This document shows, piece after piece, positions 14,425 to 22,558 of a stretch of DNA of 49,033 bases. A model generated the notes under the pieces. It made no database searches, had not been told where the DNA came from, and saw only the letters and a list, made by a program, of their open reading frames with translations. Position 1 is the stretch's first letter; the number at the start of each line of letters is the position of its first letter. This stretch comes from Muribaculaceae bacterium (GTDB lineage: Bacteria > Bacteroidota > Bacteroidia > Bacteroidales > Muribaculaceae), in contig VSPE01000016.1 of assembly GCA_009775225.1 (NCBI GenBank), forward strand, positions 1-49,033, in the 5' to 3' direction. The position numbers and the translations under genes are program-made.

Positions 14425-15062
14425 CGCAGGTCAGCCTTTTCATATTCATTATCGAGGTGCTCGGCACTATTGCGTTCGCCATATCGGGCATACGCCTTGC
14501 GGCGGCGAAGAAATTCGACTGGTTCGGAGCCTATATCGTGGGCCTTGTCACGGCTATCGGCGGCGGCACACTGCGCGATTTGCTGCTCGGCATCCCGGTG
14601 TTCTGGATGCAGTCGCCCATGTATCTGGCTGTGACCTTTCTGTCGCTGATGACAGTTATAGTGTTCCGCAAGGCTCTTGTAAAGGGCATGCGCACACTTT
14701 TTCTTTTCGACGCAATCGGCCTGGCGCTTTTCGTGGTGGTGGGCATAGAGAAGAGCTATGCTGCCGGCTTCCCCGCCTGGGTGGCGGTGGTGATGGGCAT
14801 CATCACAGGCTCGTTCGGCGGTGTGACGCGCGATATTCTCATCAACGACGAGCCCCTCTTCTTCCGCAAGGATATTTATGCCACAGCGTGCCTCGCCGGC
14901 GGACTGGTGTACTGGCTTGTGCAGCAGCTTCCCGGAGCCAATCCGATAGTACCTCAAATCAGCTGCGCCGCCACTGTGATAGGGCTGCGTGTGCTGGCTG
15001 TTCATTATCACTGGTCGCTGCCTATACTCAAGGTCGACCCTAAAGATTTACCCGAAGAATGA
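14421..15062 (+). CDS. TRIC-type (YicG/UPF0126) membrane channel protein
   Basis: The 213-residue protein has seven hydrophobic segments arranged as two homologous repeats. Each repeat has a glycine-rich motif: GLVTAIGGGTLRDLLLGI in the first and GIITGSFGGVTRDILINDEP in the second. This matches the prokaryotic trimeric intracellular cation channel family in the inner membrane. The physiological ion role in bacteria is not settled. It overlaps nth by 4 bp and GtrA by 4 bp. Confidence 0.88.
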   Translation: MTQVSLFIFIIEVLGTIAFAISGIRLAAAKKFDWFGAYIVGLVTAIGGGTLRDLLLGIPVFWMQSPMYLAVTFLSLMTVIVFRKALVKGMRTLFLFDAIGLALFVVVGIEKSYAAGFPAWVAVVMGIITGSFGGVTRDILINDEPLFFRKDIYATACLAGGLVYWLVQQLPGANPIVPQISCAATVIGLRVLAVHYHWSLPILKVDPKDLPEE

Positions 15063-15499
15063 GCGAAGATACCGCTATGGCGCCGCGTGGCGCCCAACTG
15101 CTTCAGTTCGTGAAATACTGCCTTGTAGGCGTGCTCAACACCCTTGTGACAATGGGTGTTATATACCTTTGCAAATCGTTTTTCGGCATGAACCTATACG
15201 TGAGCAATGCCCTGGGCTATGTTGCAGGCGTGATTAATTCGTTTCTGTGCAACAAGACGTGGGTTTTCCACTCCAAGGGCGGCTACTGCCGCGAGGCCGT
15301 TCGCTTCCTTGCAGGCTTCGCTATATGCTATGCGCTTCAGTTCGTGCTGGTGTGGATGCTCACCGAGAGCTCCTTCGGCGAGCTTGAGTTCGCCGTATGG
15401 GGCATTGTAGTCTCGGGCTACGGCATAGCCACCGTGCTTGGAAATGTGGTGTACACGCTTGCCAACTTTGTGTATAACCGACTGGTCACGTTCAAGTAG
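15059..15499 (+). CDS. GtrA family membrane protein
   Basis: The 146-residue, four-helix membrane protein fits the GtrA family. Motifs are LQFVKYCLVGVLNTLVTMGV at the N-terminus, ALGYVAGVINSFLCNKTWVF in the middle and NFVYNRLVTF at the end. GtrA-type proteins are linked to moving lipid-linked sugars during surface glycan synthesis. No glycosyltransferase partner is adjacent. The start overlaps the channel gene by 4 bp, and the 3' end overlaps the convergent acyltransferase by 8 bp. Confidence 0.85.
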   Translation: MSEDTAMAPRGAQLLQFVKYCLVGVLNTLVTMGVIYLCKSFFGMNLYVSNALGYVAGVINSFLCNKTWVFHSKGGYCREAVRFLAGFAICYALQFVLVWMLTESSFGELEFAVWGIVVSGYGIATVLGNVVYTLANFVYNRLVTFK

Positions 15500-16646
15500 T
15501 CCGTTCTTTTTTGAGGCGTTCGGTAAGATAGCGGCGCACAGGTGTGTCATAGAAACGCATTGCGCACCATGCCATAAATATGATGAGGACGAACAGGCCC
15601 GCGCACACCGGCCATACCTCAGCAAAGTTGCGGTTGCCGGTCCATACCCAGGCATAGAACAGATACATTACCGGGTAGTGCACTATGTAGACGGGGTAGG
15701 ATATGCTTCCCAGGAAGTTGCACAGGCGGGTGGACGTACGGTCGGTAGTGGTGCCGCAAGCACCGAGCCATACTATCGCGGGGAAGATGAAAATGGTGCA
15801 CACTATGTCGTATACGGCATTGAGCACCGACGGCTCTGTGGAGCTCCCCACGTACGGGCATGCCAGAATGGCGCAGAGCAGGGCGGAGCAGAGCCAGAAG
15901 GCTCCTTTTATGTGGCGCGGCTTGAAATAGCGCTGAATGAGCAGGCCGGCCGAGAACGAGAATACGAGTCGCGAGAAGCCTCCCCAGAAACCGTAGTCGG
16001 CCATGCTCCAGCCCACACCGAGGTGATAGGCTCCCGACATGTTGCCGAAGGCGGTATAGGCGAGGCACAGCGCCGCCGCCACGGTGATGCAGGCGAGGGC
16101 ACGGCGACCGAGACGGTAGAGGACGGTGGCGTAGATTATCGAGCCGATATATTCAAAGAACAGCGACCAGCCCGGCCCGTTGAGCGGAAACATCTCGCCG
16201 TTGCCGCGCACTTCGGCGCCGGCTCCCGGGAGCACGGGTATCATGAAGAGGCCCAGCAGGAGCGCCGTCAGCACCTGATGCAGTGGCACAGGTGTGCCGT
16301 CCCAGCGCACGCTGCCCTGAAGCAGATAGGCCGCCGCGCCAAGGAGCACGCTGAGCACCACCAAAGGCTGGAGGCGTATTATGCGCCGCACAATGAAAGA
16401 GCCGGTGGAGAGGCGGTGCGAGCGCATTGGCGCGTCATAGGCATAGCCGAGCACGAAACCCGATAGCACGAAGAAGAAGTCGACGGCAAGGTAGCCGTGG
16501 TTAATCATCTGGTCTACGGCCGATGTGGCGAAGCCTTCGAAAAAGTGATACCATATTACAAGTACGGCAGCCACGCCTCGTAGGCCGTCGAGGAGCTCGT
16601 AGCGGGGGCGTTGCGCCGTGATGTCGGGTTGTGTATTGTTGCTCAT
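15492..16646 (-). CDS. Acyltransferase 3 family membrane protein
   Basis: The 384-residue protein has the acyltransferase 3 signature YELLDGLRGVAAVLVIWYHF near the N-terminus. The LAVDFFFVLSGFVLGYAYDA segment follows, then about ten membrane helices. It would acetylate or otherwise acylate a surface carbohydrate from the inner membrane. The ATG at 16646 was chosen because a -7 box (TAACTTTG, 16675-16668) lies between it and the longer frame. The gene is convergent with and overlaps GtrA; together they suggest surface glycan modification (inference). Confidence 0.88.
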   Translation of the reverse strand: MSNNTQPDITAQRPRYELLDGLRGVAAVLVIWYHFFEGFATSAVDQMINHGYLAVDFFFVLSGFVLGYAYDAPMRSHRLSTGSFIVRRIIRLQPLVVLSVLLGAAAYLLQGSVRWDGTPVPLHQVLTALLLGLFMIPVLPGAGAEVRGNGEMFPLNGPGWSLFFEYIGSIIYATVLYRLGRRALACITVAAALCLAYTAFGNMSGAYHLGVGWSMADYGFWGGFSRLVFSFSAGLLIQRYFKPRHIKGAFWLCSALLCAILACPYVGSSTEPSVLNAVYDIVCTIFIFPAIVWLGACGTTTDRTSTRLCNFLGSISYPVYIVHYPVMYLFYAWVWTGNRNFAEVWPVCAGLFVLIIFMAWCAMRFYDTPVRRYLTERLKKERTT

Positions 16647-16667
16647 GGATAGTATTGTTTTACGGCG

Positions 16668-16675
16668 CAAAGTTA
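16668..16675 (-). promoter_or_regulatory. -7 box of the acyltransferase gene
   Basis: TAACTTTG followed by C on the minus strand, 21 bp before the ATG at 16646. Confidence 0.55.
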
Positions 16676-16721
16676 GCTCTTCTCGGCGAGACGGCACTTG
16701 TTCTAAGTCAAGAAATGCGTG

Positions 16722-17315
16722 CTATGGGGTGCTTAGCCTCGCTCTGCGTATGCGGCTGAGTGTAGATGGTGTGATGCCGAGATACGAGGCTATGTCGGCC
16801 AGACGCGCGCGCCGGCATGCTTCGGGCTGCTGCTGCTCGAAGGCCGCGTAGCGTTCTGCCGCAGGTAGTGCGAGGCGCTCTTTGTGGGAGCGGTGCAGAC
16901 GCCTGTATTCGTCCTGGTGGATGAGACTCCACCATACGGCGAGGTCGAGCCTGACGGTGACCGCATGGCGCAGGGCCGACAGCGGAATAGCGTAGGCCTC
17001 CACTGTTTCTACCGTTTCCACATACTCTTCGGATGGTAGGCCGTAATATAGCTCGTCCATGCTGAAAACGAGCGTGCCCTCGGTGGAGAATGATGTGGTG
17101 ATTTCCTCGCCTTCGACCACCCAGTAACTGCGGGTCATGCCTTTCTCGATGAAGTAGGCCAGGCCGTGCGCACTTCCCTCTTCCACCAGCTTGTGTTTGG
17201 AGGGGAAGCGGCAGGCCGACATGTGCTCGGTGAGTTCCGCTATACTGTCGGGGCTCACGGGAGTACGCCCCGTGAGCCGCCCTATGATGTTCGGTATAAT
17301 AGCAGGAGTCACCAT
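16722..17315 (-). CDS. Crp/Fnr-family transcriptional regulator
   Basis: The 197-residue protein has a cyclic-nucleotide-binding-like beta barrel (KLVEEGSAHGLAYFIEKGMTRSY, then ITTSFSTEGTLVFSMDELYY). A C-terminal helix-turn-helix follows: RLADIASYLGITPSTLSRIRR. The family includes effector-binding activators; no Fnr-type cysteine cluster is present. The longer frame begins at a TTG inside a -7 box (TACCTTTG, 17350-17343), so the ATG at 17315 is used. The gene lies upstream of the acyltransferase on the same strand, but the latter has its own promoter. Its targets are unknown. Confidence 0.87.
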   Translation of the reverse strand: MVTPAIIPNIIGRLTGRTPVSPDSIAELTEHMSACRFPSKHKLVEEGSAHGLAYFIEKGMTRSYWVVEGEEITTSFSTEGTLVFSMDELYYGLPSEEYVETVETVEAYAIPLSALRHAVTVRLDLAVWWSLIHQDEYRRLHRSHKERLALPAAERYAAFEQQQPEACRRARLADIASYLGITPSTLSRIRRARLSTP

Positions 17316-17342
17316 TTGCGGCGAGGTTTGGCTTACGCCGTG

Positions 17343-17350
17343 CAAAGGTA
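17343..17350 (-). promoter_or_regulatory. -7 box of the Crp/Fnr-type gene
   Basis: TACCTTTG on the minus strand, 27 bp before the ATG at 17315. It decides the start over the upstream in-frame TTG. Confidence 0.6.
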
Positions 17351-17516
17351 ACTATAATATGCCCGTATTTGCAAGCTCGACTTACACGTTTATATGCAAC
17401 ATAGTGGATTTCCAAATTATATCCAGCAATGTGAGCGCCACCGGAATGAGTGCTTTGCCATGCTTCGGCTTCGTCATAAAATGCGTTAATTGTCGCTTTG
17501 TTCCGATTTTTTAGCT

Positions 17517-17524
17517 TATCTTTG
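17517..17524 (+). promoter_or_regulatory. -7 box of the outer-membrane barrel gene
   Basis: TATCTTTGC precedes the gene. A TTTG at 17497-17500 lies only 16 bp upstream, shorter than the usual spacing. It favours the ATG at 17549 over the one at 17534. Confidence 0.5.
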
Positions 17525-17548
17525 CGCAAAATAATGATTGACCGTATT

Positions 17549-18193
17549 ATGAAGACCCGTTGCGCAGCTCTGCTGCTTATCCTTATAGCATTTGTCACTT
17601 TGCCCAAGAGCGCGTTTGCGCAGTTCCGTTATGCTCCTGTAGTGGGTGTAACTGTCAATGACCTCGACTTTAAGCAAGACCTCTTTTCTGTAGAAAAGAC
17701 GGTGGGTATGCAGGCCGGTATAATGGGCGAGCTTATGTTCCCGGGCATCGGCTTCGGTATCGATTTCTCGCTGCTGTACAATATGATGGGCGCACGCACC
17801 AATCTGGGCGAGCGCAAAATATGGGCTGCCGACGGCTTTGCCAACCCTAACGTGCAACTCCACATGCTGCAGGTGCCTCTTCACCTCCGCTTCAAGTGGA
17901 CGCGTATGCAGGGTCTTGAGGACTATATAGCACCTTTTGTATACGGCGGTCCCGATTTTGCTGTCATGGTCGGCCACTCGTCGATAAAGGGTGCCGATGG
18001 CGTCAAAGACCCGTATAAGTTTTCTGGGGGCGACCTCGGCCTTACCGCCGGCGGCGGCTTCGAGCTGTTCAGACGCTGGCAGATTTCGGTGCAGTACACA
18101 TGGGGTATGACCTATCTGCTCAGGACCGCCAAGCTCGACAATATGAGCGCCAAGAACCGCCAGTGGGCGGTGCGCCTCGCCTATATGTTCTAA
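17549..18193 (+). CDS. Small outer-membrane beta-barrel (porin-family) protein
   Basis: The 214-residue product starts MKTRCAALLLILIAFVTLPK and has a signal peptide ending near AFA-Q. The mature part is rich in alternating hydrophobic strands with aromatic girdles (VGVTVNDLDFKQDLF, FGIDFSLLYNMMGA, VPLHLRFKW, LGLTAGGGFEL, ISVQYTWGM). It ends VRLAYMF with the terminal Phe typical of BAM substrates. This fits an eight-stranded outer-membrane barrel (OMP_b-brl type). Function unknown. Its 3' end overlaps the convergent phosphoesterase by 4 bp. Confidence 0.82.
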   Translation: MKTRCAALLLILIAFVTLPKSAFAQFRYAPVVGVTVNDLDFKQDLFSVEKTVGMQAGIMGELMFPGIGFGIDFSLLYNMMGARTNLGERKIWAADGFANPNVQLHMLQVPLHLRFKWTRMQGLEDYIAPFVYGGPDFAVMVGHSSIKGADGVKDPYKFSGGDLGLTAGGGFELFRRWQISVQYTWGMTYLLRTAKLDNMSAKNRQWAVRLAYMF

Positions 18194-18996
18194 TCATTGC
18201 CCACGAACTCCCAGGTGAAGGAGTTGTCGGGCGCGATAGTGAGGAGGCGGAAGCCTCGTGGACGCCTGTCGAAATTACAACTTGTATTTTCAGGATTTAG
18301 CACCGCAATGCCTTCGAAGTCGTTGCGGTGTGTTTTATGTGTATGGCCGCACAGCCACAGGAATGTTCCGGCGTCGGCCGCACATTCGAGCAGGGGGCGT
18401 CGTATGGTCTTGGGGAGGTTGTAGTAGGCGTCGTCCTCGTCTACATCTTTAGCAAATGGAGGAACGTGGCACAGCAGTATCACGGCGGAACCTTCGCCGT
18501 GTGCCTCGTTGAGGGCGCGGCGCAGTGTGGCGGCGACATTCTCCCTTTCATCGGCTGGGCCTCCGCGGAGGAGCAGGGAGTTAAAGGATATGAGTGTGCG
18601 GCCTCCCGCCAGGCGGTGTACCGAGAAGTCGGGGCCGAAAGCGTCGCGGTATTTTTTGAGACCCCTGGGGCTGCACGGCTCGGATATGTCGTGGTTGCCC
18701 GGGGTGTATACCACTGGAGCTTCTATTGTGGCTGCGGCCTCTTTGAAGCGTGCCACCGAGGTACTGTCCATGCGGTTCACCATATCGCCGGCAATGACCA
18801 CGAGGTCGGGCCGGAGCGAGTTTACATTCTTTATTTCGGTGGTGAAGGCGGCGAGGTCGTCGTCGAAGCCTCCGGGACCGAACCCGAGCTGGGGGTCGGC
18901 AAGATGTGCTATACGGAGTGTGCAGTCGGATGTCTGTGGGTGCATTGCAGGTGTGATTGTGAGGCAGAACAATAGTAATAGATAAAAGTGCCGCAT
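18190..18996 (-). CDS. Secreted metallophosphoesterase (calcineurin-like)
   Basis: The 268-residue product starts MRHFYLLLLFCLTITPAMHP, a signal peptide. The calcineurin-like metal site is visible: HLADPQLG (Gln in the place of the usual His of D-x-H), VVIAGDMVNR, YTPGNHDIS, LLCHVPPF and LWLCGHTHKTH. The mature enzyme should hydrolyse phosphoesters outside the cytoplasm; substrate unknown. A TATCTTTG box (19023-19016) directly upstream shows its own promoter, although the DUF2156 gene ends only 38 bp before it. Confidence 0.87.
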   Translation of the reverse strand: MRHFYLLLLFCLTITPAMHPQTSDCTLRIAHLADPQLGFGPGGFDDDLAAFTTEIKNVNSLRPDLVVIAGDMVNRMDSTSVARFKEAAATIEAPVVYTPGNHDISEPCSPRGLKKYRDAFGPDFSVHRLAGGRTLISFNSLLLRGGPADERENVAATLRRALNEAHGEGSAVILLCHVPPFAKDVDEDDAYYNLPKTIRRPLLECAADAGTFLWLCGHTHKTHRNDFEGIAVLNPENTSCNFDRRPRGFRLLTIAPDNSFTWEFVGND

Positions 18997-19015
18997 AAAT
19001 CGATGATTTATACGG

Positions 19016-19023
19016 CAAAGATA
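19016..19023 (-). promoter_or_regulatory. -7 box of the phosphoesterase gene
   Basis: TATCTTTG followed by C on the minus strand, 19 bp before the ATG at 18996. Confidence 0.5.
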
Positions 19024-19034
19024 CTAAATATTTT

Positions 19035-19991
19035 TTACAGCACCACGTTATATTTCTTCAACTTATATATCGGGTGGTACGACTCTTTGGCATAGCGCAG
19101 GCCGGGGTCGCCGGCGTCATCCTCGCGGTTGATGTAGAGGATTTCGGGATGTCGCTCGAGCATGCGGGCGGCGAAGAAGCGGTTTACTGTCTCGCCGGCG
19201 CCGGCCACGTCATGCCTCATTTTCTCTATGTGCAGCACCAGCGTGTCGCCGCAAAGCTCTCCTGCGGTGAAAGCCACAATGTGGCCGTTGCCGTCGCGCA
19301 GCAGGGCGCCGCTCATGCCGTAGCGGTCGTAGTCGCGCAGCACGTAGAGGCACTGCTCGCGCTCGAACTCGGCCATTGCGGGTTCGGCTTTGGCACTCTC
19401 TATGTCGAGGGCGGCGAAGAAATCGACAAGTTCGCCGATGTTGCTTTCGTCGATGTCGTCGAGTCGCCAGCCGGGGTTGTCGCTCACAAAGCGGTTCACA
19501 TGGTTGCGCTTCTTGTTGTATTGCTTGCCGGTGAGCGTGGCAAGCTCGGCGGCGTTGTACACGTAATCGGCCCAGTCGGGCAGTTCTGTCACGGCGCGTG
19601 CGCCCAAGGCGCGGAAGTCGTCGACGCGCTCTTCGGGAATGGCGGAGAAGAGCGGCTCTATGCGCTCGGCACGGCAGTATTCGCGTACTGCTGCCAGGGC
19701 CTCGCGTAGCGGCAGCTTGCCCATAGGCAGCGAGAAGGCGGGCTGTCGGCTCTCGTCCTCCGACAGCCCCTTGATGAATAGAGTATCGCGGTATATGCAG
19801 TATTCGTAGCCGAAATAGTCTACCCACATAAATATGCCGCCAATGGTGAAATCGCAGGAGCGCGAGCCGCTGTAGCGCAGATAAGGGGCTATGACTTCCA
19901 CGTCGTCGGGGGTGACGGGGCGGAAGTCCGGCAAGCGGCGGCGAGTGGCCACCAGTACTTGCGGCGGGATGTTTCTTCTCAGTTCAGGCAT
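19035..19991 (-). CDS. DUF2156 family protein (GNAT-like, LPG-synthase C-terminal type)
   Basis: The 318-residue cytoplasmic protein matches the DUF2156 fold, related to the catalytic domain of lysyl-phosphatidylglycerol synthase. Characteristic parts are SRSCDFTIGGIFMWVDYFGY near residue 43, a duplicated GNAT-like core, KQYNKKRNHVNRFVSDNP near residue 157 and the end YINREDDAGDPGLRYAKESY. No membrane segments are present, so this is the soluble form. The substrate is unknown. It is the last gene of the minus-strand group, 24 bp after the MBL gene. Confidence 0.85.
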   Translation of the reverse strand: MPELRRNIPPQVLVATRRRLPDFRPVTPDDVEVIAPYLRYSGSRSCDFTIGGIFMWVDYFGYEYCIYRDTLFIKGLSEDESRQPAFSLPMGKLPLREALAAVREYCRAERIEPLFSAIPEERVDDFRALGARAVTELPDWADYVYNAAELATLTGKQYNKKRNHVNRFVSDNPGWRLDDIDESNIGELVDFFAALDIESAKAEPAMAEFEREQCLYVLRDYDRYGMSGALLRDGNGHIVAFTAGELCGDTLVLHIEKMRHDVAGAGETVNRFFAARMLERHPEILYINREDDAGDPGLRYAKESYHPIYKLKKYNVVL

Positions 19992-20015
19992 AATGTGGAG
20001 GTTTTGGTTCTACGG

Positions 20016-20750
20016 TCACACACGCACGGTGTCGCCAGGCTTGTGCAGGCAGTGCATGGTGGTGCGTTCACTCACTTCCGGAGGCAGGCGGTAGTCGGCG
20101 AAGTCGCAGGCTTGCTCGTACGAGCCTTTGAAGTGCATGGGGAAGAAGTTTTTTACGGCTATGGCGCTCAGGAACTTCTCGGCTCCGGCGGCGCAGTTGG
20201 CTCCCTGCCGCACGTCGACGGGGAAGAAGGCCACATCTACGGCGGCAATGCTTTCGCTTATGCGGTTCAGTTCGGTGGTGAAGAGCGAGCGGGCTTTCTC
20301 CACTTCGCGTGGTGTGTTCTCTTCGTCCCAATGCCACAGGTTCAGGTCTCCGGCATGGAATATGGTGTCGCCTTCGGGGAATACCACCAGGTAGCTTACG
20401 CCTGCGTCTGTAGAGCCGAAGGCGTGTACCTTGATGCCCTCGGGGAGTCCTTCGATGATGTCGCCGCGGCTCATCCAGTCGATAGGCATATCGTCGTGTA
20501 TTTCGCGGGTTGGGATGTCGTTGGAGAGTACGTAGAGTCGCCTGTGGCTTTGGCCGAGGTTGAATATGTCGGTGTTGAAGTGGTCGCGGTGGTTGTGCGT
20601 TACGAAGAATATCACCGGCACATCGGGCTTGTGCTCAAGAGCCTTGACCACGCAGTGAGCGGGGTCGCGGTAGTAGTCGAATACGAGGATGACTTTTGGA
20701 AACTCGACCATGAAGCCCGAGTTGTCGAGATAGGTAATGATTTTATCCAT
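20016..20750 (-). CDS. MBL-fold metallo-hydrolase (UlaG-like)
   Basis: The 244-residue protein starts MDKIITYLDNSGFMVEF and shows the metallo-beta-lactamase metal motif FVTHNHRDHFN, later FHAGDLNLWHWD, and FFPMHFKGSY near the end. It resembles UlaG-like hydrolases acting on small molecules, but the substrate cannot be read. The open frame extends far upstream through the adjacent gene; the ATG at 20750 begins homologous-looking sequence and leaves a 14-bp gap to the upstream gene. It is part of the operon with a second MBL protein. Confidence 0.86.
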   Translation of the reverse strand: MDKIITYLDNSGFMVEFPKVILVFDYYRDPAHCVVKALEHKPDVPVIFFVTHNHRDHFNTDIFNLGQSHRRLYVLSNDIPTREIHDDMPIDWMSRGDIIEGLPEGIKVHAFGSTDAGVSYLVVFPEGDTIFHAGDLNLWHWDEENTPREVEKARSLFTTELNRISESIAAVDVAFFPVDVRQGANCAAGAEKFLSAIAVKNFFPMHFKGSYEQACDFADYRLPPEVSERTTMHCLHKPGDTVRV

Positions 20751-20764
20751 TGTCTGATACGTTG

Positions 20765-21556
20765 TTAAAAGTCGACCGTAAGCCCGTCGTAAGCCAAAGT
20801 CACTCCGTCGGGAAGAGCGGCGCAGACGCGGGCGTGCAGCCCTATGTCGTGGCTCATGTGGGTGAGGAAGGCGCGTCGGGGCGCTGTCTCTTTTATAACG
20901 TTCAGAGCTTGTGTAAGGTTCTGGTGTGATGGATGTGGCTCTGCGCGCAGAGCGTTGATGACCAGTATGTCGAGTCCTCTGAGGCGCTCTATTGTAGGCG
21001 CCGGAAGCTCGCTGGCATCGGTGATGTAGGCAAAGCTGCCGGTGCGGAAGCCGAGGATTGGCAGGCGTCCGTGGATTACGCCGAGCACTTCCACTTCGAG
21101 GGGACGGAAGTTCGCGCCGGGAAGTATGGTGAAGGTGTTGCCTTCGGCTATCGTGCGCAGGTCGAACTGCGGTACGCCCGGGTAGGGGTGTTCGGCGAAG
21201 CTGTAGGGTATGCGAGCGCGTAGGTCGGCGGCCACATCGGCGCGGCAATATACGGGGAAGTGTGCTCCCGGGCAGTGATGCGCGTATGGCCGCAGGTCGT
21301 CGATGCCGCCCACGTGGTCGTAGTGCGTGTGGGTGATGAGGGCGCAGGCGAGGTCAGGAGAGCCGATGCGGAGCATCTGCTCTCTGAAGTCGGGTCCGCA
21401 GTCTATTAGAATACCAGGGGCACCCGCTTCGCTTTGAAGCAGGGCGGAGCAGCGCAGGCGCCCGTCGTGCGGGTCGGCGGAGCGGCACACGGGGCACTTG
21501 CACCTCATCTGCGGCACCCCTGTAGATGTTCCTGTTCCTAAGAATGTGAGTTTCAT
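20765..21556 (-). CDS. MBL-fold hydrolase (PhnP/RNase Z-like)
   Basis: The 263-residue protein starts MKLTFLGTGTSTGVPQMRCK, typical of the PhnP-like branch. The sequence CKCPVC near residue 19 is a probable structural zinc site. HTHYDHVGGIDDLR is the active-site motif, and later Asp and His ligands lie in AYITDASELP and FLTHMSHD. PhnP-like enzymes are cyclic-phosphate phosphodiesterases; the true substrate here is unknown. It overlaps the upstream lipoprotein gene by 4 bp. Confidence 0.88.
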   Translation of the reverse strand: MKLTFLGTGTSTGVPQMRCKCPVCRSADPHDGRLRCSALLQSEAGAPGILIDCGPDFREQMLRIGSPDLACALITHTHYDHVGGIDDLRPYAHHCPGAHFPVYCRADVAADLRARIPYSFAEHPYPGVPQFDLRTIAEGNTFTILPGANFRPLEVEVLGVIHGRLPILGFRTGSFAYITDASELPAPTIERLRGLDILVINALRAEPHPSHQNLTQALNVIKETAPRRAFLTHMSHDIGLHARVCAALPDGVTLAYDGLTVDF

Positions 21557-22542
21557 AGGCGGAAACGTGTAAGGAAGCCGTCTTCGAACAGGAGGTATAC
21601 GCCGTCGCTGTATCGCCAGCGTTCGGCCATGCCAGCCGTAGTGGGTATGCGTTCGAGCGACGTGGGTGCTCCGAGTGCGAGCCTACATTCGTCGCGCGTC
21701 ATGCCTGCGCACACTTTCGAGGCGATTATGTACTCCCACACGTCGTCGCTGATAGACGGATACTGCTTGCGCGGGTCGGTGAAGGAGAAGAGCACATCGA
21801 AGTTGCGGGTGGCGCTACGGCTTGTGCCGAAGCTCATGAGCACCATGCGGTTGCGGCCGTCGTGGCATGTCTTGGCTCGTAGAGACTGGTCTGCCACGGT
21901 GAAGTACACGGCTGCGGGGAAATTCTCGTCGCCGGGTACCACGCTGTCGACAAGTATCTCCACGTGGCGCAGACCTTCGGTCGACGTGCGCGTGTCGGGT
22001 GTGTACCACATCGGAGTACGCACGAAGTAGCGCTCGCCGCGCATGGCGCTGTCGGCACGGGACACAAGAGCGGGGTCGACTGTGAAGGGTACGGGCAGCA
22101 CGCTCAGAGTGTCGAGGCGGGCCGCATTAAGTCCGGCTATGCGGTAGTAGAGGCGGCGTCCGTCGTCTGCGGTGAATACGGCTTCCGAGGTATCCTCGCC
22201 CATGAGACTCACGGCCGGCGTAAACCTGTCGAAGTATATGGTGTGGCCTTTAAGCCCGTCGGTGTTGTCCGACGCCGGTGTGAAGATAAGCGATATGCGG
22301 TCGTTCATCACCAGAAACGGTTTGCCTGTGGGCCACGTCGCCGGGGCCTGCGGGGCGATGTCGGACAGGAAGAGCGCCTCGGCCGCTGTGCCGGAGGCTC
22401 GTTGTCGGCGTACTTCGTCGGCATTGATGCGCGGAGTGCTCTCCACCCCCGTGAAGCACGCGGAGGTGGAGAAGAGCAGCGCAAGCGCGATTATATTTAG
22501 TTTTGAATTTTTAATCTTGAACTCTGAATTTTTAATTCTCAA
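21553..22542 (-). CDS. Lipoprotein of unknown function with an OmlA-like C-terminus
   Basis: The encoded protein (up to 329 residues) has a lipoprotein signal (NIIALALLFSTSACF) and a mature part I do not recognise. Its C-terminus, KVCAGMTRDECRLALGAPTS with ERWRYSDGVYLLFEDGFLTRF, resembles the SmpA/OmlA (BamE-like) fold. No ATG precedes the signal peptide. The frame opens with a TTG at 22542, and the first 15 residues are encoded by an AT-rich repeat that also encodes the end of the upstream peptidase. The true start is therefore uncertain. The 3' end overlaps the MBL gene by 4 bp. Confidence 0.7.
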   Translation of the reverse strand: MRIKNSEFKIKNSKLNIIALALLFSTSACFTGVESTPRINADEVRRQRASGTAAEALFLSDIAPQAPATWPTGKPFLVMNDRISLIFTPASDNTDGLKGHTIYFDRFTPAVSLMGEDTSEAVFTADDGRRLYYRIAGLNAARLDTLSVLPVPFTVDPALVSRADSAMRGERYFVRTPMWYTPDTRTSTEGLRHVEILVDSVVPGDENFPAAVYFTVADQSLRAKTCHDGRNRMVLMSFGTSRSATRNFDVLFSFTDPRKQYPSISDDVWEYIIASKVCAGMTRDECRLALGAPTSLERIPTTAGMAERWRYSDGVYLLFEDGFLTRFRL

Positions 22543-22558
22543 TTCTTAATTTTGAATT
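22501..22558. repeat. AT-rich AATTC/TTAATT repeat at a gene junction
   Basis: A block of degenerate units of the kind TTTTTAATTCT and GAATTTTTAAT spans the junction of two minus-strand genes. A similar block occurs at 31463-31494. Here it encodes the last residues of the peptidase (EFKIKN) and the first of the lipoprotein (RIKNSEFKIKNSK). Confidence 0.65.

Noticed and set aside
15438..16466. A 342-codon plus-strand frame opposite the acyltransferase
   Set aside because: It is antisense to a well-supported membrane protein gene and its translation is low complexity.
22501..22558. Insertion-sequence end at the AT-rich repeat
   Set aside because: No transposase, no terminal inverted repeats and no target duplication were visible.
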